Below are positions 1 through 6,775 of a stretch of 9,699 nucleotides of DNA, in pieces (the first letter of the stretch is position 1; every line of letters begins with the position of its first letter). The position numbers were made by a program, and so were the translations under genes. The notes beneath the pieces are model-generated. The model was not told where the DNA came from, searched no databases, and saw only the letters and a program-made list of their open reading frames with translations. The DNA lies in NCBI GenBank assembly GCA_049646585.1, contig JBARWC010000097.1, positions 1 through 9,699 on the forward strand, read 5' to 3'. This DNA comes from G025836975 sp049646585. GTDB taxonomy: Bacteria > Pseudomonadota > Gammaproteobacteria > Burkholderiales > Burkholderiaceae_B.

Positions 1-1557
1 GCTCAGCCCCCAGGGCGCGGCCGCAACGGCGACACTGGCGGCGCGCCAATCGGATAGCCATACCGTGGGCGCCATCATCAGGTCCAGCGCCGCATGCCCC
101 AGCCAGGCGCAGGCGGCGGCCAGGCCATCCAGTCCCGGAACCATGGCCGCGCCCGCCGACAATAGCGACAGCGGCGTGACGAGCAGGCTGATGACCGGTA
201 TGGCATAGGCATTGGCCAAGGGCGACACCAGCGACACCTCGTGAAAGATCAGCGCCAGCAAAGGCATCAGTGCCGCCGTGATGGCCAGTTGCAGCAGCGT
301 CGCCCTGAGCAGGAAACGCCCGGCCCGGCGCCGGCGGCTCTGAAACTGCCGGCCCACGGGCTGGCCCCACCATCCGCCGCTGGTCATCAGGACATAAACG
401 GCGCCGAAGGACAACCAGAAACCGCTGGCCAGCAAGGCCCAGGGGTCCATCAGCACCACCGCGAAGGCCGCCAGGGACAGCAGCCGGGACGCGCTCATGG
501 GCAGGCGCAGCACATAGGCGCCGGCCATCACGGCCAGCATCAGAAAGGTGCGGCGGGCCGGCACGCCCCAGCCCGCCAGCAGGCAGTACAGCCAGGCGAC
601 CAGCAAGGCCGCCAATGCGGCGGCAATCTGGGCCGGCATGCGCTCGGCCAGGGCACGACCGCGCCAGCGCAAGCGCCGCCACAACCAATACGTGCACGCG
701 CCGCCCAGCGCGGCGATCATGGTGATGTGCGAGCCGCTGATCGACACCAGGTGGGTGATGCCCGTACGGTTGAACACCGCCCAGTCGGCCGGCTCGACGC
801 TGGCTTGGTCGCCTATCGCCAGAGCCAGCAGCACCGCGCCATAGCGCTTGCCCTGCAGGTGGGGCAGCATGGCGGCGCGCACCGCGTGGCGGGCCCGCTG
901 CGCGGCAATGGGCAGGCTGGCCCAGGGCTCGTCGCGCAGGTAACTGGGCGTGCCGCGCACGCTGCCCGTGGCCCGCACACCTTGTGCGAACATATACGCT
1001 TCGTAGTCGAAGGCATGGGGGTTGCGCAAGCCTCGCGGCGTTTTCAAGGACAAGGCCATGCGCCAGACCTGGCCGGGCGCGATATCAGGCAAGCCGTCCG
1101 GCATGGAGGCCGGCGACGCAGCAGAGTTCGGCCCGCCGTTCCCGCCATATGGCCCGGCCCAGGCCGCCAGCGGCCAGGAAACCTGGATGTACGTCGGCAC
1201 GCCCTCGGGCATCGATGACAACACCTGGGCCTGGAAGCGACGGCCATTGGCGCCCAGCTGCGGCAAGCTGGCCACGCGCAGCACCACCCGCGACACTTTG
1301 TTTTCGTTATGTTCGGCCAAAGCATCGGCCAGGCGTTGATCGGCCCGGGCCGCGGTCAGCAGGAAGCCGGCCAGCGCGGCCCATAGCGGCACCCATATCA
1401 GAACCCGAACGCCGCGCGGCAGGCCCAGCACCAGCAGGGACAGCGTCACAGCCAGCGCCACCGCCGCCCAGCCATGGGCCAGCCCCGGCAACGCGGGCAG
1501 CCCATGCACCGCGCCGCTTGCCGCCACGAAAGCCAGCAGACCCATGCGTCCCGTCAC
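1..1557 (-). CDS. comEC: ComEC/Rec2 DNA-uptake channel, N-terminal part (3' end outside window)
   Basis: ComEC is the inner-membrane channel that carries single-stranded DNA into the cytoplasm during natural transformation. The minus-strand frame is open without a stop from 1557 to the left edge (519 codons). It begins with hydrophobic segments (residues about 7-35 and 44-66), followed by a soluble DUF4131-type region. That region includes the family pattern NPHAFDYEAYMFAQGV (from about residue 178). The Competence domain hallmark HLVSISGSH is at residues 269-277, followed by several long membrane segments. The C-terminal metallo-beta-lactamase-like domain of full-length proteins would lie outside the window. 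I chose GTG at 1557 because GGGAG lies 9 nt upstream; ATG at 1545 is an in-frame alternative with a poorer ribosome site. It lies 156 bp downstream of the marR gene on the same strand, so read-through from marR is possible. The identity is secure; the exact start is not. Confidence 0.95.
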   Translation of the reverse strand, partial: MTGRMGLLAFVAASGAVHGLPALPGLAHGWAAVALAVTLSLLVLGLPRGVRVLIWVPLWAALAGFLLTAARADQRLADALAEHNENKVSRVVLRVASLPQLGANGRRFQAQVLSSMPEGVPTYIQVSWPLAAWAGPYGGNGGPNSAASPASMPDGLPDIAPGQVWRMALSLKTPRGLRNPHAFDYEAYMFAQGVRATGSVRGTPSYLRDEPWASLPIAAQRARHAVRAAMLPHLQGKRYGAVLLALAIGDQASVEPADWAVFNRTGITHLVSISGSHITMIAALGGACTYWLWRRLRWRGRALAERMPAQIAAALAALLVAWLYCLLAGWGVPARRTFLMLAVMAGAYVLRLPMSASRLLSLAAFAVVLMDPWALLASGFWLSFGAVYVLMTSGGWWGQPVGRQFQSRRRRAGRFLLRATLLQLAITAALMPLLALIFHEVSLVSPLANAYAIPVISLLVTPLSLLSAGAAMVPGLDGLAAACAWLGHAALDLMMAPTVWLSDWRAASVAVAAAPWGLS

Positions 1558-1667
1558 GCCTGTACGCTCCCAAAATAGGCCAGCGTAAAGGCGGACAAAC
1601 TGCAGCAGAGCGCGGACAGGCCAAAGGCGCCACTTCGGTTTCTACGTCAGTCTGTCAACATGGCCAA

Positions 1668-1683
1668 GGCCGCGCAGGCGGCC
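1668..1683 (-). terminator. Weak hairpin between marR and comEC
   Basis: A perfect 6-bp inverted repeat, ggccgc-gcag-gcggcc, sits about 30 bp past the marR stop. Read on the minus strand it is followed by TTGGCCATGTTG, which has no real U-tract, so it is at best a weak intrinsic terminator or pause site. The remaining sequence of the 1558-1713 gap shows no other gene or clear signal apart from the comEC ribosome site near 1567-1571. Confidence 0.25.
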
Positions 1684-1713
1684 AACGGCTTAAAGCAAGT
1701 GTTCTCGCGCCCC

Positions 1714-2211
1714 TTAACCCAGGCTGTCCAGCAGGCGCCGCAGCTCTTTCTGTTCGGCGGCCGTCAACCTGGCGCTGATGCGCGCATCATGCTCGCGTAT
1801 GGCCTGGGTAATGCCGTCCAGCGCCTCGCGCCCGGCATCGGTCAGCGCAAGCGCGTGGGCACGCTTGTCGACCGTGGATTCGGTCCGGACCGCATACCCC
1901 AGTTTCTCCAGCGAGTTCACGACTTCGACCGCGCCGGAACGCGCAATGCCCATGGCGTTGGCCAGCTCGGTCAGCTTCATGCCCGCATTGGACTGGATGA
2001 TGGTCATGGCCGAAAAACGGGGCGGAGTAATCGACCAGGGTCCCAGCGCATCCAGGAAGTCCTGGTAGATGCGTATCTGCGCGCGCCGTATCGAATAGCC
2101 GATAAGCTCGTCCAGCACACCGTATTCCACTCCGGGAACCTGGGCGTCGAATTTCTCGCCGCGCTGGGCGGGCCGCCGGTTGTTCGGACGCGAACTCAAT
2201 TTTCTGCTCAT
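1714..2211 (-). CDS. MarR-family transcriptional regulator
   Basis: A 165-residue winged helix-turn-helix protein of normal MarR length. MarR proteins are dimers that usually repress a divergent operon and are released by small aromatic or phenolic ligands. An N-terminal basic tail (residues 1-20) is followed by a dimerisation helix (about 30-56). The DNA-binding domain covers about residues 60-128: the helix-turn-helix includes LTELANAMGIARSGAVEVV (80-98), and the wing carries the family D-x-R motif as D115-K116-R117. A C-terminal dimerisation helix runs from about 128 to 163. The ATG at 2211 has AGGA about 6 nt upstream. It is divergent from the monooxygenase operon across a 262-bp gap with a perfect palindrome, which makes it the likely local repressor. 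The ligand is unknown. I see no convincing promoter for marR itself, and the palindrome is about 230 bp from its start, so autoregulation is uncertain. Confidence 0.93.
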   Translation of the reverse strand: MSRKLSSRPNNRRPAQRGEKFDAQVPGVEYGVLDELIGYSIRRAQIRIYQDFLDALGPWSITPPRFSAMTIIQSNAGMKLTELANAMGIARSGAVEVVNSLEKLGYAVRTESTVDKRAHALALTDAGREALDGITQAIREHDARISARLTAAEQKELRRLLDSLG

Positions 2212-2391
2212 GCAATTCCTGTTTCCAAAGCCAGGGGCACCTTAACCGACCGGCAAGGCCGCGGGCAAGCGCCGCAGCGCCCTGCCGCGCCATGCCGAGC
2301 ACGCATCTCGTACAGACAAGCGGCTCCTTGAAGCGACGCATGAAGGCCCTATTCCATTCTGCAATCGGCTGCCTTGATACGGATCAGATTC

Positions 2392-2417
2392 TTATCCCGA
2401 TTCGGGTAAATCCCGAT
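2392..2417. repeat. Three-half-site repeat upstream of the operon promoter
   Basis: The octamer ATCCCGAT occurs twice, at 2394-2401 and 2410-2417 (16-bp period). An inverted copy of its core, TCGGG, lies between them at 2402-2406. This gives CCCGA-1 nt-TCGGG-5 nt-CCCGA, two overlapping inverted repeats that share the middle half-site. Relative to a start site inferred near 2454 it would lie at about -60 to -37, where activators often bind. No such protein is identified. The repeat is seen directly; the regulatory role is inferred. Confidence 0.45.
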
Positions 2418-2437
2418 AGGCCGGCCTCCACCCCATA

Positions 2438-2456
2438 TTGTTATGATACATAACAA
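2438..2456. promoter_or_regulatory. Perfect palindromic operator, probable MarR binding site
   Basis: TTGTTATG-ATA-CATAACAA is a 19-bp inverted repeat with perfect 8-bp arms and a 3-bp centre. Size and symmetry fit a MarR dimer site. It covers the likely -10 box (TATGAT, 2442-2447) and ends 4 bp before the AGGAGA ribosome site of the monooxygenase gene, so a bound repressor would block RNA polymerase. It stands out as AT-rich in GC-rich surroundings. The palindrome is certain; binding by the adjacent MarR protein is inferred. Confidence 0.75.
2442..2447 (+). promoter_or_regulatory. Candidate -10 box for the monooxygenase operon
   Basis: TATGAT matches the sigma-70 -10 consensus at 5 of 6 positions and would place transcription start near 2454, about 20 nt before the TTG start. 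No recognisable -35 lies 16-18 bp upstream (2418-2425 reads as GC-rich AGGCCGGC). The promoter may therefore be weak or activator-dependent. Confidence 0.4.
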
Positions 2457-2460
2457 ATTT

Positions 2461-2476
2461 AGGAGACATATCCTTG
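2461..2476 (+). promoter_or_regulatory. Strong ribosome binding site that fixes a TTG start
   Basis: AGGAGA at 2461-2466 lies 7 nt before TTG at 2474. The codons that follow immediately encode KVIIAGAGIGG, the usual N-terminal FAD-binding strand of the family, so no later start would leave an intact domain. The same AGGAGACA string precedes the Bug receptor gene at 4210-4217. Confidence 0.85.
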
Positions 2477-3730
2477 AAAGTCATCATCGCGGGCGCCGGC
2501 ATAGGCGGACTGGCATTGGCGCTTATGCTGCATCGGCGCGGCATCGACTGCGACGTCTTTGAAAGCGTGCGCGAACTGAAGCCGCTGGGCGTGGGCATCA
2601 ACCTGCTGCCCCATGCGGTGGCTCAACTGGACGAGCTGGGCTTGCTGGACACCTTGGCCGCGAGCGCAATTCCGACCTCCGCCCTGCACTACTACAACCG
2701 CCACGGCCAGCCCATCTGGCAGGAAGCCAGGGGCCTGGCTGCAGGCTACGCCGTGCCGCAACTGTCCATACATCGCGGCGAACTCCAACTGCTGCTGGCG
2801 AACGCCGTCACTCAGCGCCTGGGAGCCGCACACCTGCATACCGGCATGGCCTTCGAATCGCTGACGCAGGATGCCCAGGGCGTAACCGCCCACTTCCGGA
2901 ATCGTGTGTCGAAGCAGCTCGAGGAAGTGCGCGGCGACCTGCTGATCGGCGCCGACGGCATCCACTCGGCCGTGCGCAGCTTCTTCCACCCGCAGTCCAA
3001 TGCATTGCGGTTCTCGGGACGCATGCTATGGCGCGCAATTACGGATGCCGAACCCTACCTGGACGGCAAGACCATGTTCATGGCCGGCCACCAGGACCAG
3101 AAATTCGTCTGCTATCCCATATCGGAGCCCATGCGCCGCCAAGGGCGTTCGCGCATCAACTGGATCGCGGAACTGCGCATACCCGATCCCGAACTGCCGA
3201 CCACGGACTGGAACCGTGTGGTGGATGCCTCGGTGTTCGCCGACCGCTTCGAATCGTGGCGCTGGGACTGGATCGACATTCCGGCCATCATCCAGGGTGC
3301 ACAGGCCATCTACGAATTTCCGCTGGTGGACAAGGATCCGCTGCCGCGCTGGTCACAGGACCGGGTCACCCTGCTGGGCGATGCGGCGCACCCCATGTAT
3401 CCCATCGGCTCCAATGGATCGGCGCAGGCCATACTGGATGCGCGCTGTTTGGCCGACAGGCTGCTGGCAACCGCCGTGCAGCGCAAAGGCGGCATCGAGC
3501 TCGCCCTGAAGGAATACGAAGCCGAGCGCCTGCCCCCGACCGCCGGCATCGTCCTGCGCAACCGCCTGAACGGCCCGGAGCAGGTGATGCAGATTGCGCA
3601 CGAACGCGCCCCGGACGGCTACACCCATATCCACGACGTCGTCCCCCAGGCGGAACTGGAGGAAATTGCCGCGCGCTACAAGCGCCTGGCCGGTTTCGAC
3701 CCCGCCGCGCTCAAAAATCGACAAGGCTGA
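2474..3730 (+). CDS. PhzS-like FAD-dependent aromatic monooxygenase
   Basis: A 418-residue class A flavoprotein hydroxylase (PF01494, UbiH/PHBH group). Such enzymes use NAD(P)H, O2 and bound FAD to hydroxylate an aromatic or heteroaromatic ring. Visible motifs are GAGIGG (7-12, dinucleotide fold), E30 at the end of the second strand, IHRGEL (99-104), GADGIHSAVR (159-168, the DG motif) and LLGDAAHPMYPIGSNG (300-315, the FAD-ribityl GD motif). From memory, PLGVGIN (37-43), the AIPT and SIHRGELQ blocks and DPLPRW (288-293) resemble PhzS of Pseudomonas phenazine synthesis more than salicylate hydroxylases. No phenazine core genes are present, so a role in breakdown of an aromatic acid seems more likely. 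The start is TTG. It is the first gene of an operon, 1 bp ahead of the DUF3237 gene. Family assignment is secure; the substrate is unknown. Confidence 0.92.
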   Translation: MKVIIAGAGIGGLALALMLHRRGIDCDVFESVRELKPLGVGINLLPHAVAQLDELGLLDTLAASAIPTSALHYYNRHGQPIWQEARGLAAGYAVPQLSIHRGELQLLLANAVTQRLGAAHLHTGMAFESLTQDAQGVTAHFRNRVSKQLEEVRGDLLIGADGIHSAVRSFFHPQSNALRFSGRMLWRAITDAEPYLDGKTMFMAGHQDQKFVCYPISEPMRRQGRSRINWIAELRIPDPELPTTDWNRVVDASVFADRFESWRWDWIDIPAIIQGAQAIYEFPLVDKDPLPRWSQDRVTLLGDAAHPMYPIGSNGSAQAILDARCLADRLLATAVQRKGGIELALKEYEAERLPPTAGIVLRNRLNGPEQVMQIAHERAPDGYTHIHDVVPQAELEEIAARYKRLAGFDPAALKNRQG

Positions 3731-3731
3731 T

Positions 3732-4199
3732 ATGAACACAACTATTGCCCCCGCACTGGAACATCTGGCCACCTTGCTGGTTGACGTGGCGCCGCCACAG
3801 GAAATTGGCCAGACACCCGCGGGCCGGCGCCGGGTCATACCCATCGTCGGCGGCACGGTCAAGGGCGCCCTGCTGTCGGGCCGCATACTGCCCGGCGGCG
3901 CGGACTTCCAATCCATACGTTCGGACACCTTTACCGACATCCATGCCCGCTACGTGATCGAAACCGATGCGGGTGAAACCGTCTACGTGGAGAACACCGG
4001 CATACGAACCGGCTCGGCCGAGGATATCGCCAAGCTGGCACAAGGCCAAGCGGTGGACCCGGCCCGCATCTATTTTCGCAGCTACCCGCGATTCGAAACG
4101 GCCGCGCCCAGGCTGGCCTGGCTGAACACGCATCTGTTTCTGGGCACCGGCGCACGGTATCCGGATCGGGTCGAATTGAATTTCTTTGCCGTACGTTGA
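3732..4199 (+). CDS. DUF3237 / UPF0311 family protein
   Basis: A 155-residue protein of the uncharacterised DUF3237 family (PF11578, UPF0311), full length for the family. Diagnostic features are a glycine-rich block LPGGADFQ (53-60), RYVIETDAG (73-81), YFRSYPRFET (114-123), WLN (130-132) and GTGAR (138-142). I recall the family as a small beta-barrel with no established biochemical role. There is no signal peptide or membrane segment, so it should be cytoplasmic. ATG at 3732 follows the monooxygenase stop by 1 bp, with AAGG 5 nt upstream inside the preceding gene, so translation is probably coupled. An upstream in-frame ATG at 3594 would extend it 46 codons into the monooxygenase gene with unrelated sequence and is rejected. 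Its place between a hydroxylase and a solute receptor suggests it acts on the same compound or product; this is inference from context only. Confidence 0.9.
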   Translation: MNTTIAPALEHLATLLVDVAPPQEIGQTPAGRRRVIPIVGGTVKGALLSGRILPGGADFQSIRSDTFTDIHARYVIETDAGETVYVENTGIRTGSAEDIAKLAQGQAVDPARIYFRSYPRFETAAPRLAWLNTHLFLGTGARYPDRVELNFFAVR

Positions 4200-4221
4200 T
4201 AAGACAATCAGGAGACAATTA

Positions 4222-5193
4222 ATGAAGACCTCTACCCTTGCCGGGCTGCTGTCGGCCGCCTGCATGACCCTTGTATCGGCGGCGGCACTAGCCGCCTATC
4301 CCGACCAGCCCATCCGCATGACGGTGGGCTTTCCCGCCGGCACCGGTCCCGACATCGTGGCCCGCGCGGTCGGCGAGCAATTGTCCAAGGAGCTAGGCCA
4401 GTCCGTCGTCGTGGAGAACAAGGCCGGCGCGGGCGGGCAGATAGCCGCCTATTCGGTGGCCCACAGCGCGCCCAACGGCTACAACATCCTGTTGGGCGAG
4501 GTGGGCTCGATCAGCATTTCGCCGGAGACGACATCCAACCTGAGCTACAAACCGCTCAAGGAATTCGATCCCATCACGGAAGCCGTGCGCGCCAACTTCG
4601 TTCTGGTCATCCCGGCAAACTCGCCATACAAGACCCTGAAGGAATTCGTCGACGCCGCCAGGACCAGCGCCGACCATTTCAATATCGCCACCTTCGGAGC
4701 CGGCACCCCGGGCCACTTCGGCGCCGAAATGCTGGCCGATGCGGGCGGCTTCAAGATAGAACCCATCCACTACCGCTCCACCGGCGATGCGGTCACGGCC
4801 ATCATCGCGGGGCAGGTGCAGGGCGCCTTCGTGACCACCGCCATGGCGGCGCCGCAATTGTCCTCCGGCAAAATGCGCGCCCTGGCCATCACCGGCCTGG
4901 AACGGACCAAGATGCTGGGCGACATACCCACCTTTAGCGAGCAGGGCATGCCCAAGGTGGATTTCGGCGCCTGGTTCGCCTTCTTCGCCCCCAAAGGCAC
5001 GCCCGACGAAGCCCTGGACATCCTGAACAAGAAAACGATAGCGGCGCTCAAGGCTGACAGCGTGCGCAAGCTGCTTGAGGGCAACGGCTTCGTCATCGTG
5101 GGCTCCACGCGGGAAAAACTGGGCGAACTGCTGGTTTCTGAACAGAAGCGCTGGGCGGACGTGGTCAGGAAGACCGGCTTCAAGATCAACTGA
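4222..5193 (+). CDS. Bug/TctC-family periplasmic solute receptor
   Basis: A 323-residue tripartite tricarboxylate receptor (PF03970, Bug family). These periplasmic proteins capture organic or aromatic acids and related small molecules for TctAB-type transporters or for signalling. A Sec signal peptide is evident: K2, a hydrophobic core to about residue 20, then AAALA with cleavage near residue 24-25. The mature protein begins YPDQPIRMTVGFPAGTGPD, the family's first strand and ligand loop. VENKAGAGGQIAA (64-76) and the second ligand loop GAGTPGHFGAEM (159-170) follow. Cys14 is not in a proper lipobox, so it is probably soluble. ATG at 4222 has AGGAGA 6 nt upstream. It lies 22 bp after the DUF3237 gene. 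No tctA or tctB membrane gene is in the window, so it is an orphan receptor here, as is common for Bug proteins. The 3' end overlaps tatD by 8 bp on the opposite strand. Confidence 0.94.
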   Translation: MKTSTLAGLLSAACMTLVSAAALAAYPDQPIRMTVGFPAGTGPDIVARAVGEQLSKELGQSVVVENKAGAGGQIAAYSVAHSAPNGYNILLGEVGSISISPETTSNLSYKPLKEFDPITEAVRANFVLVIPANSPYKTLKEFVDAARTSADHFNIATFGAGTPGHFGAEMLADAGGFKIEPIHYRSTGDAVTAIIAGQVQGAFVTTAMAAPQLSSGKMRALAITGLERTKMLGDIPTFSEQGMPKVDFGAWFAFFAPKGTPDEALDILNKKTIAALKADSVRKLLEGNGFVIVGSTREKLGELLVSEQKRWADVVRKTGFKIN

Positions 5194-6010
5194 CGGCGTG
5201 TAGCGCGGCCGTCAATCGAGGCAGCACCCGGCGCGCATTGGCCGCGCTGGCCTGCACGACGTCTTCGCGCGTCATGCCGCGCAGTTCAGCCAATACCTGG
5301 GCAATACCCGCCACTTCGCCCGGCTCGTTGCGGGCCGCCGGCTGGCCGGGCGCGCCCAGCCAGGCCGGGGGAATATCCGGCGCATCGGTTTCCAGCACCA
5401 GAGCGTCCATGGGCAGTTGCGCCGCCAGCCGCCGGATCTGCAAAGCGCGGGCGAAGGTCATGGCGCCCCCAAGGCCCAAGGCGAAGCCCAACTGTATGAA
5501 CTGCTCCGCCTGCTGGAAGCTGCCGTTGAAGGCGTGCGCGATGCCGCCCAGGGGCCGGCGCGGCCTTAGATGCTTGAGCAAGATGTCCTGCGAGCGCCGC
5601 ACGTGCAGCAGCAGGGGCAGTTGGTAACGCTCGGCCAGATCCAGCTGGACGGCATAGAAGCGTTCCTGCTTTTCGCGCATGGCCGGCTCCTTGAGCCTGG
5701 GCAGAAAGAAGTCCAACCCTATTTCGCCTATCGCCACGAAGCACGGGTCGTCCAGCGACTGTTGTATACGCCGCTCCAGCTCGTCCAGGTCGGATTCCCG
5801 CGCATCGGGCACGCAGATGGGATGTATGCCCAAGGCGTAGGCGCCGCCCTTGAAGGAATGCGCCAGCTCGCGCACGGCATCGAAATTGGATACCGCCACG
5901 GCGGGAATGACGATGGCGTTCACGCCCCGCTCCGCCGCCCGCTGTATGACGGCCAGGCGGTCGGATTGGAATTCCGACGCGTCCAGATGGCAATGCGTAT
6001 CGATCAGCAT
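5186..6010 (-). CDS. tatD: TatD-family metal-dependent hydrolase/DNase
   Basis: A 274-residue TIM-barrel metallohydrolase of normal TatD length. TatD proteins are Mg-dependent nucleases (3'-5' exonuclease on DNA/RNA) linked to repair and nucleic-acid turnover; they are not needed for Tat export despite the name. Metal ligands are visible: H6 and H8 in DTHCHLD, E96 in GEIGLDFF, H136 in LLHVRRS, H159 in HAFNGS and D209 in ETDAPDIPP; GIHP at 61-64 is also typical. The ATG at 6010 has GAGGGGAG just upstream. It lies 45 bp downstream of lolD on the same strand, probably in the same transcript. Its stop overlaps the convergent receptor gene by 8 bp, with no clear terminator between them. Several TatD paralogues (YcfH, YjjV types) exist, so the exact subgroup is not certain. 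Confidence 0.95.
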   Translation of the reverse strand: MLIDTHCHLDASEFQSDRLAVIQRAAERGVNAIVIPAVAVSNFDAVRELAHSFKGGAYALGIHPICVPDARESDLDELERRIQQSLDDPCFVAIGEIGLDFFLPRLKEPAMREKQERFYAVQLDLAERYQLPLLLHVRRSQDILLKHLRPRRPLGGIAHAFNGSFQQAEQFIQLGFALGLGGAMTFARALQIRRLAAQLPMDALVLETDAPDIPPAWLGAPGQPAARNEPGEVAGIAQVLAELRGMTREDVVQASAANARRVLPRLTAALHAVS

Positions 6011-6055
6011 GGCTCCCCTCTTAGACTGATGGCGCGATGCCCGGCAACCGCCCTT

Positions 6056-6775
6056 CTATAAAGCCGGAGCCAGCGGCGGCGTTTCGGGATCGACCAGGCG
6101 GCCCTTGTCCATGGACAATCGCCTGTGAGCCAGCGCGGCCAGCGCCGGATCATGCGTGACGATAGCAAACGCCGTGCCGAACTCGCGGTTGACGCGGCCC
6201 AGCAGCTCGAACATGCTTTCGGCCGTATAGCGGTCCAGGTTGCCGGTGGGCTCATCGGCCAGCACGCAGGTCGGGCGCGTGACCAGCGCGCGCGCCAGGG
6301 CCACGCGCTGCCTTTCGCCCCCAGACAACTGGCCGGGATAGTGGTCGATGCGCTCGGCCAGGCCGACCTGCTCCAGCACCACCTGTGCCTGCTCGCGCGC
6401 CTGATTGCGATTCTGGCGGCGCACGATGAGCGGCATGGCCACATTGTCCAGCGCCGAGAACTCGGGCAGCAGATGGTGGAATTGATAAACGAAGCCCAGG
6501 CTGCGATTGCGCAGCCGGCTGCGCTGCGATTCGGACAAGCCGTCGGCCGACTCGCCGTCGATGAAGACCGACCCCGAGGTGGGCTGATCGAGCAGACCCA
6601 GCGTATGCAGCAGCGTGCTCTTGCCCGAGCCGGAGGCGCCGACGATGGCGACCATTTCGCCGCGATCCACGTGCAGGCTGACGTCGCGCAGCACTTGTAT
6701 GGATTGGCCGCCTTCGTCGTAGGTCTTGACCAGATTGCGCGCGGCAAGCGCGTGGGTGGATTTGGAATCAGTCAT
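6056..6775 (-). CDS. lolD: LolD, ATPase of the lipoprotein-releasing ABC transporter
   Basis: A 239-residue ABC ATPase. LolD powers extraction of outer-membrane lipoproteins from the inner membrane and their transfer to the chaperone LolA. Visible are Walker A GASGSGKST (46-54), the Q-loop in FVYQFHHLLPEF (95-106), the signature LSGGERQ (150-156), Walker B VLADEP (171-176, catalytic E175) and the switch histidine H208. The string YQFHHLLPEF with the following SALDNVAMPL is the LolD hallmark and separates it from MacB- and FtsE-type ATPases. The ATG at 6775 overlaps the end of the permease gene by 8 bp, with AGAGG about 9 nt upstream inside that gene, so the two are translationally coupled. 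Confidence 0.96.
   Translation of the reverse strand: MTDSKSTHALAARNLVKTYDEGGQSIQVLRDVSLHVDRGEMVAIVGASGSGKSTLLHTLGLLDQPTSGSVFIDGESADGLSESQRSRLRNRSLGFVYQFHHLLPEFSALDNVAMPLIVRRQNRNQAREQAQVVLEQVGLAERIDHYPGQLSGGERQRVALARALVTRPTCVLADEPTGNLDRYTAESMFELLGRVNREFGTAFAIVTHDPALAALAHRRLSMDKGRLVDPETPPLAPAL

Noticed and set aside
241..1218. Long plus-strand open frames opposite comEC (241-1218, 548-844, 984-1778, 1022-1339)
   Set aside because: Translations are Arg/Gln/Gly/Pro-rich with no family features, typical of antisense frames in GC-rich DNA. The minus-strand ComEC frame with the HLVSISGSH motif explains the region.
1307..1633. Minus-strand open frame crossing the comEC start
   Set aside because: It is out of frame with ComEC, has low-complexity Gly/Ala/Arg content and no homology I recognise.
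1653..1658. TTGACA on the minus strand upstream of comEC
   Set aside because: A perfect -35 match, but no -10-like hexamer lies 15-19 bp downstream, and the spacing to the comEC start gives no further support.
1660..2331. Plus-strand 223-codon open frame over marR
   Set aside because: It is the antisense shadow of a well-supported MarR gene and shows no domain features of its own.
2419..2426. GGCCGGCC palindrome
   Set aside because: A short GC palindrome expected by chance at this base composition; no link to other signals.
2474..3730. Phenazine biosynthesis locus suggested by the PhzS-like enzyme
   Set aside because: None of the phenazine core genes (phzA-G, phzM) are nearby; the receptor and MarR neighbours point to uptake and catabolism instead.
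4222..4300. Lipoprotein signal in the Bug receptor (Cys14)
   Set aside because: The residues before Cys14 (S-A-A) lack the aliphatic residue expected at -3, and a clear AxA-type signal peptidase I site follows at about 22-24.
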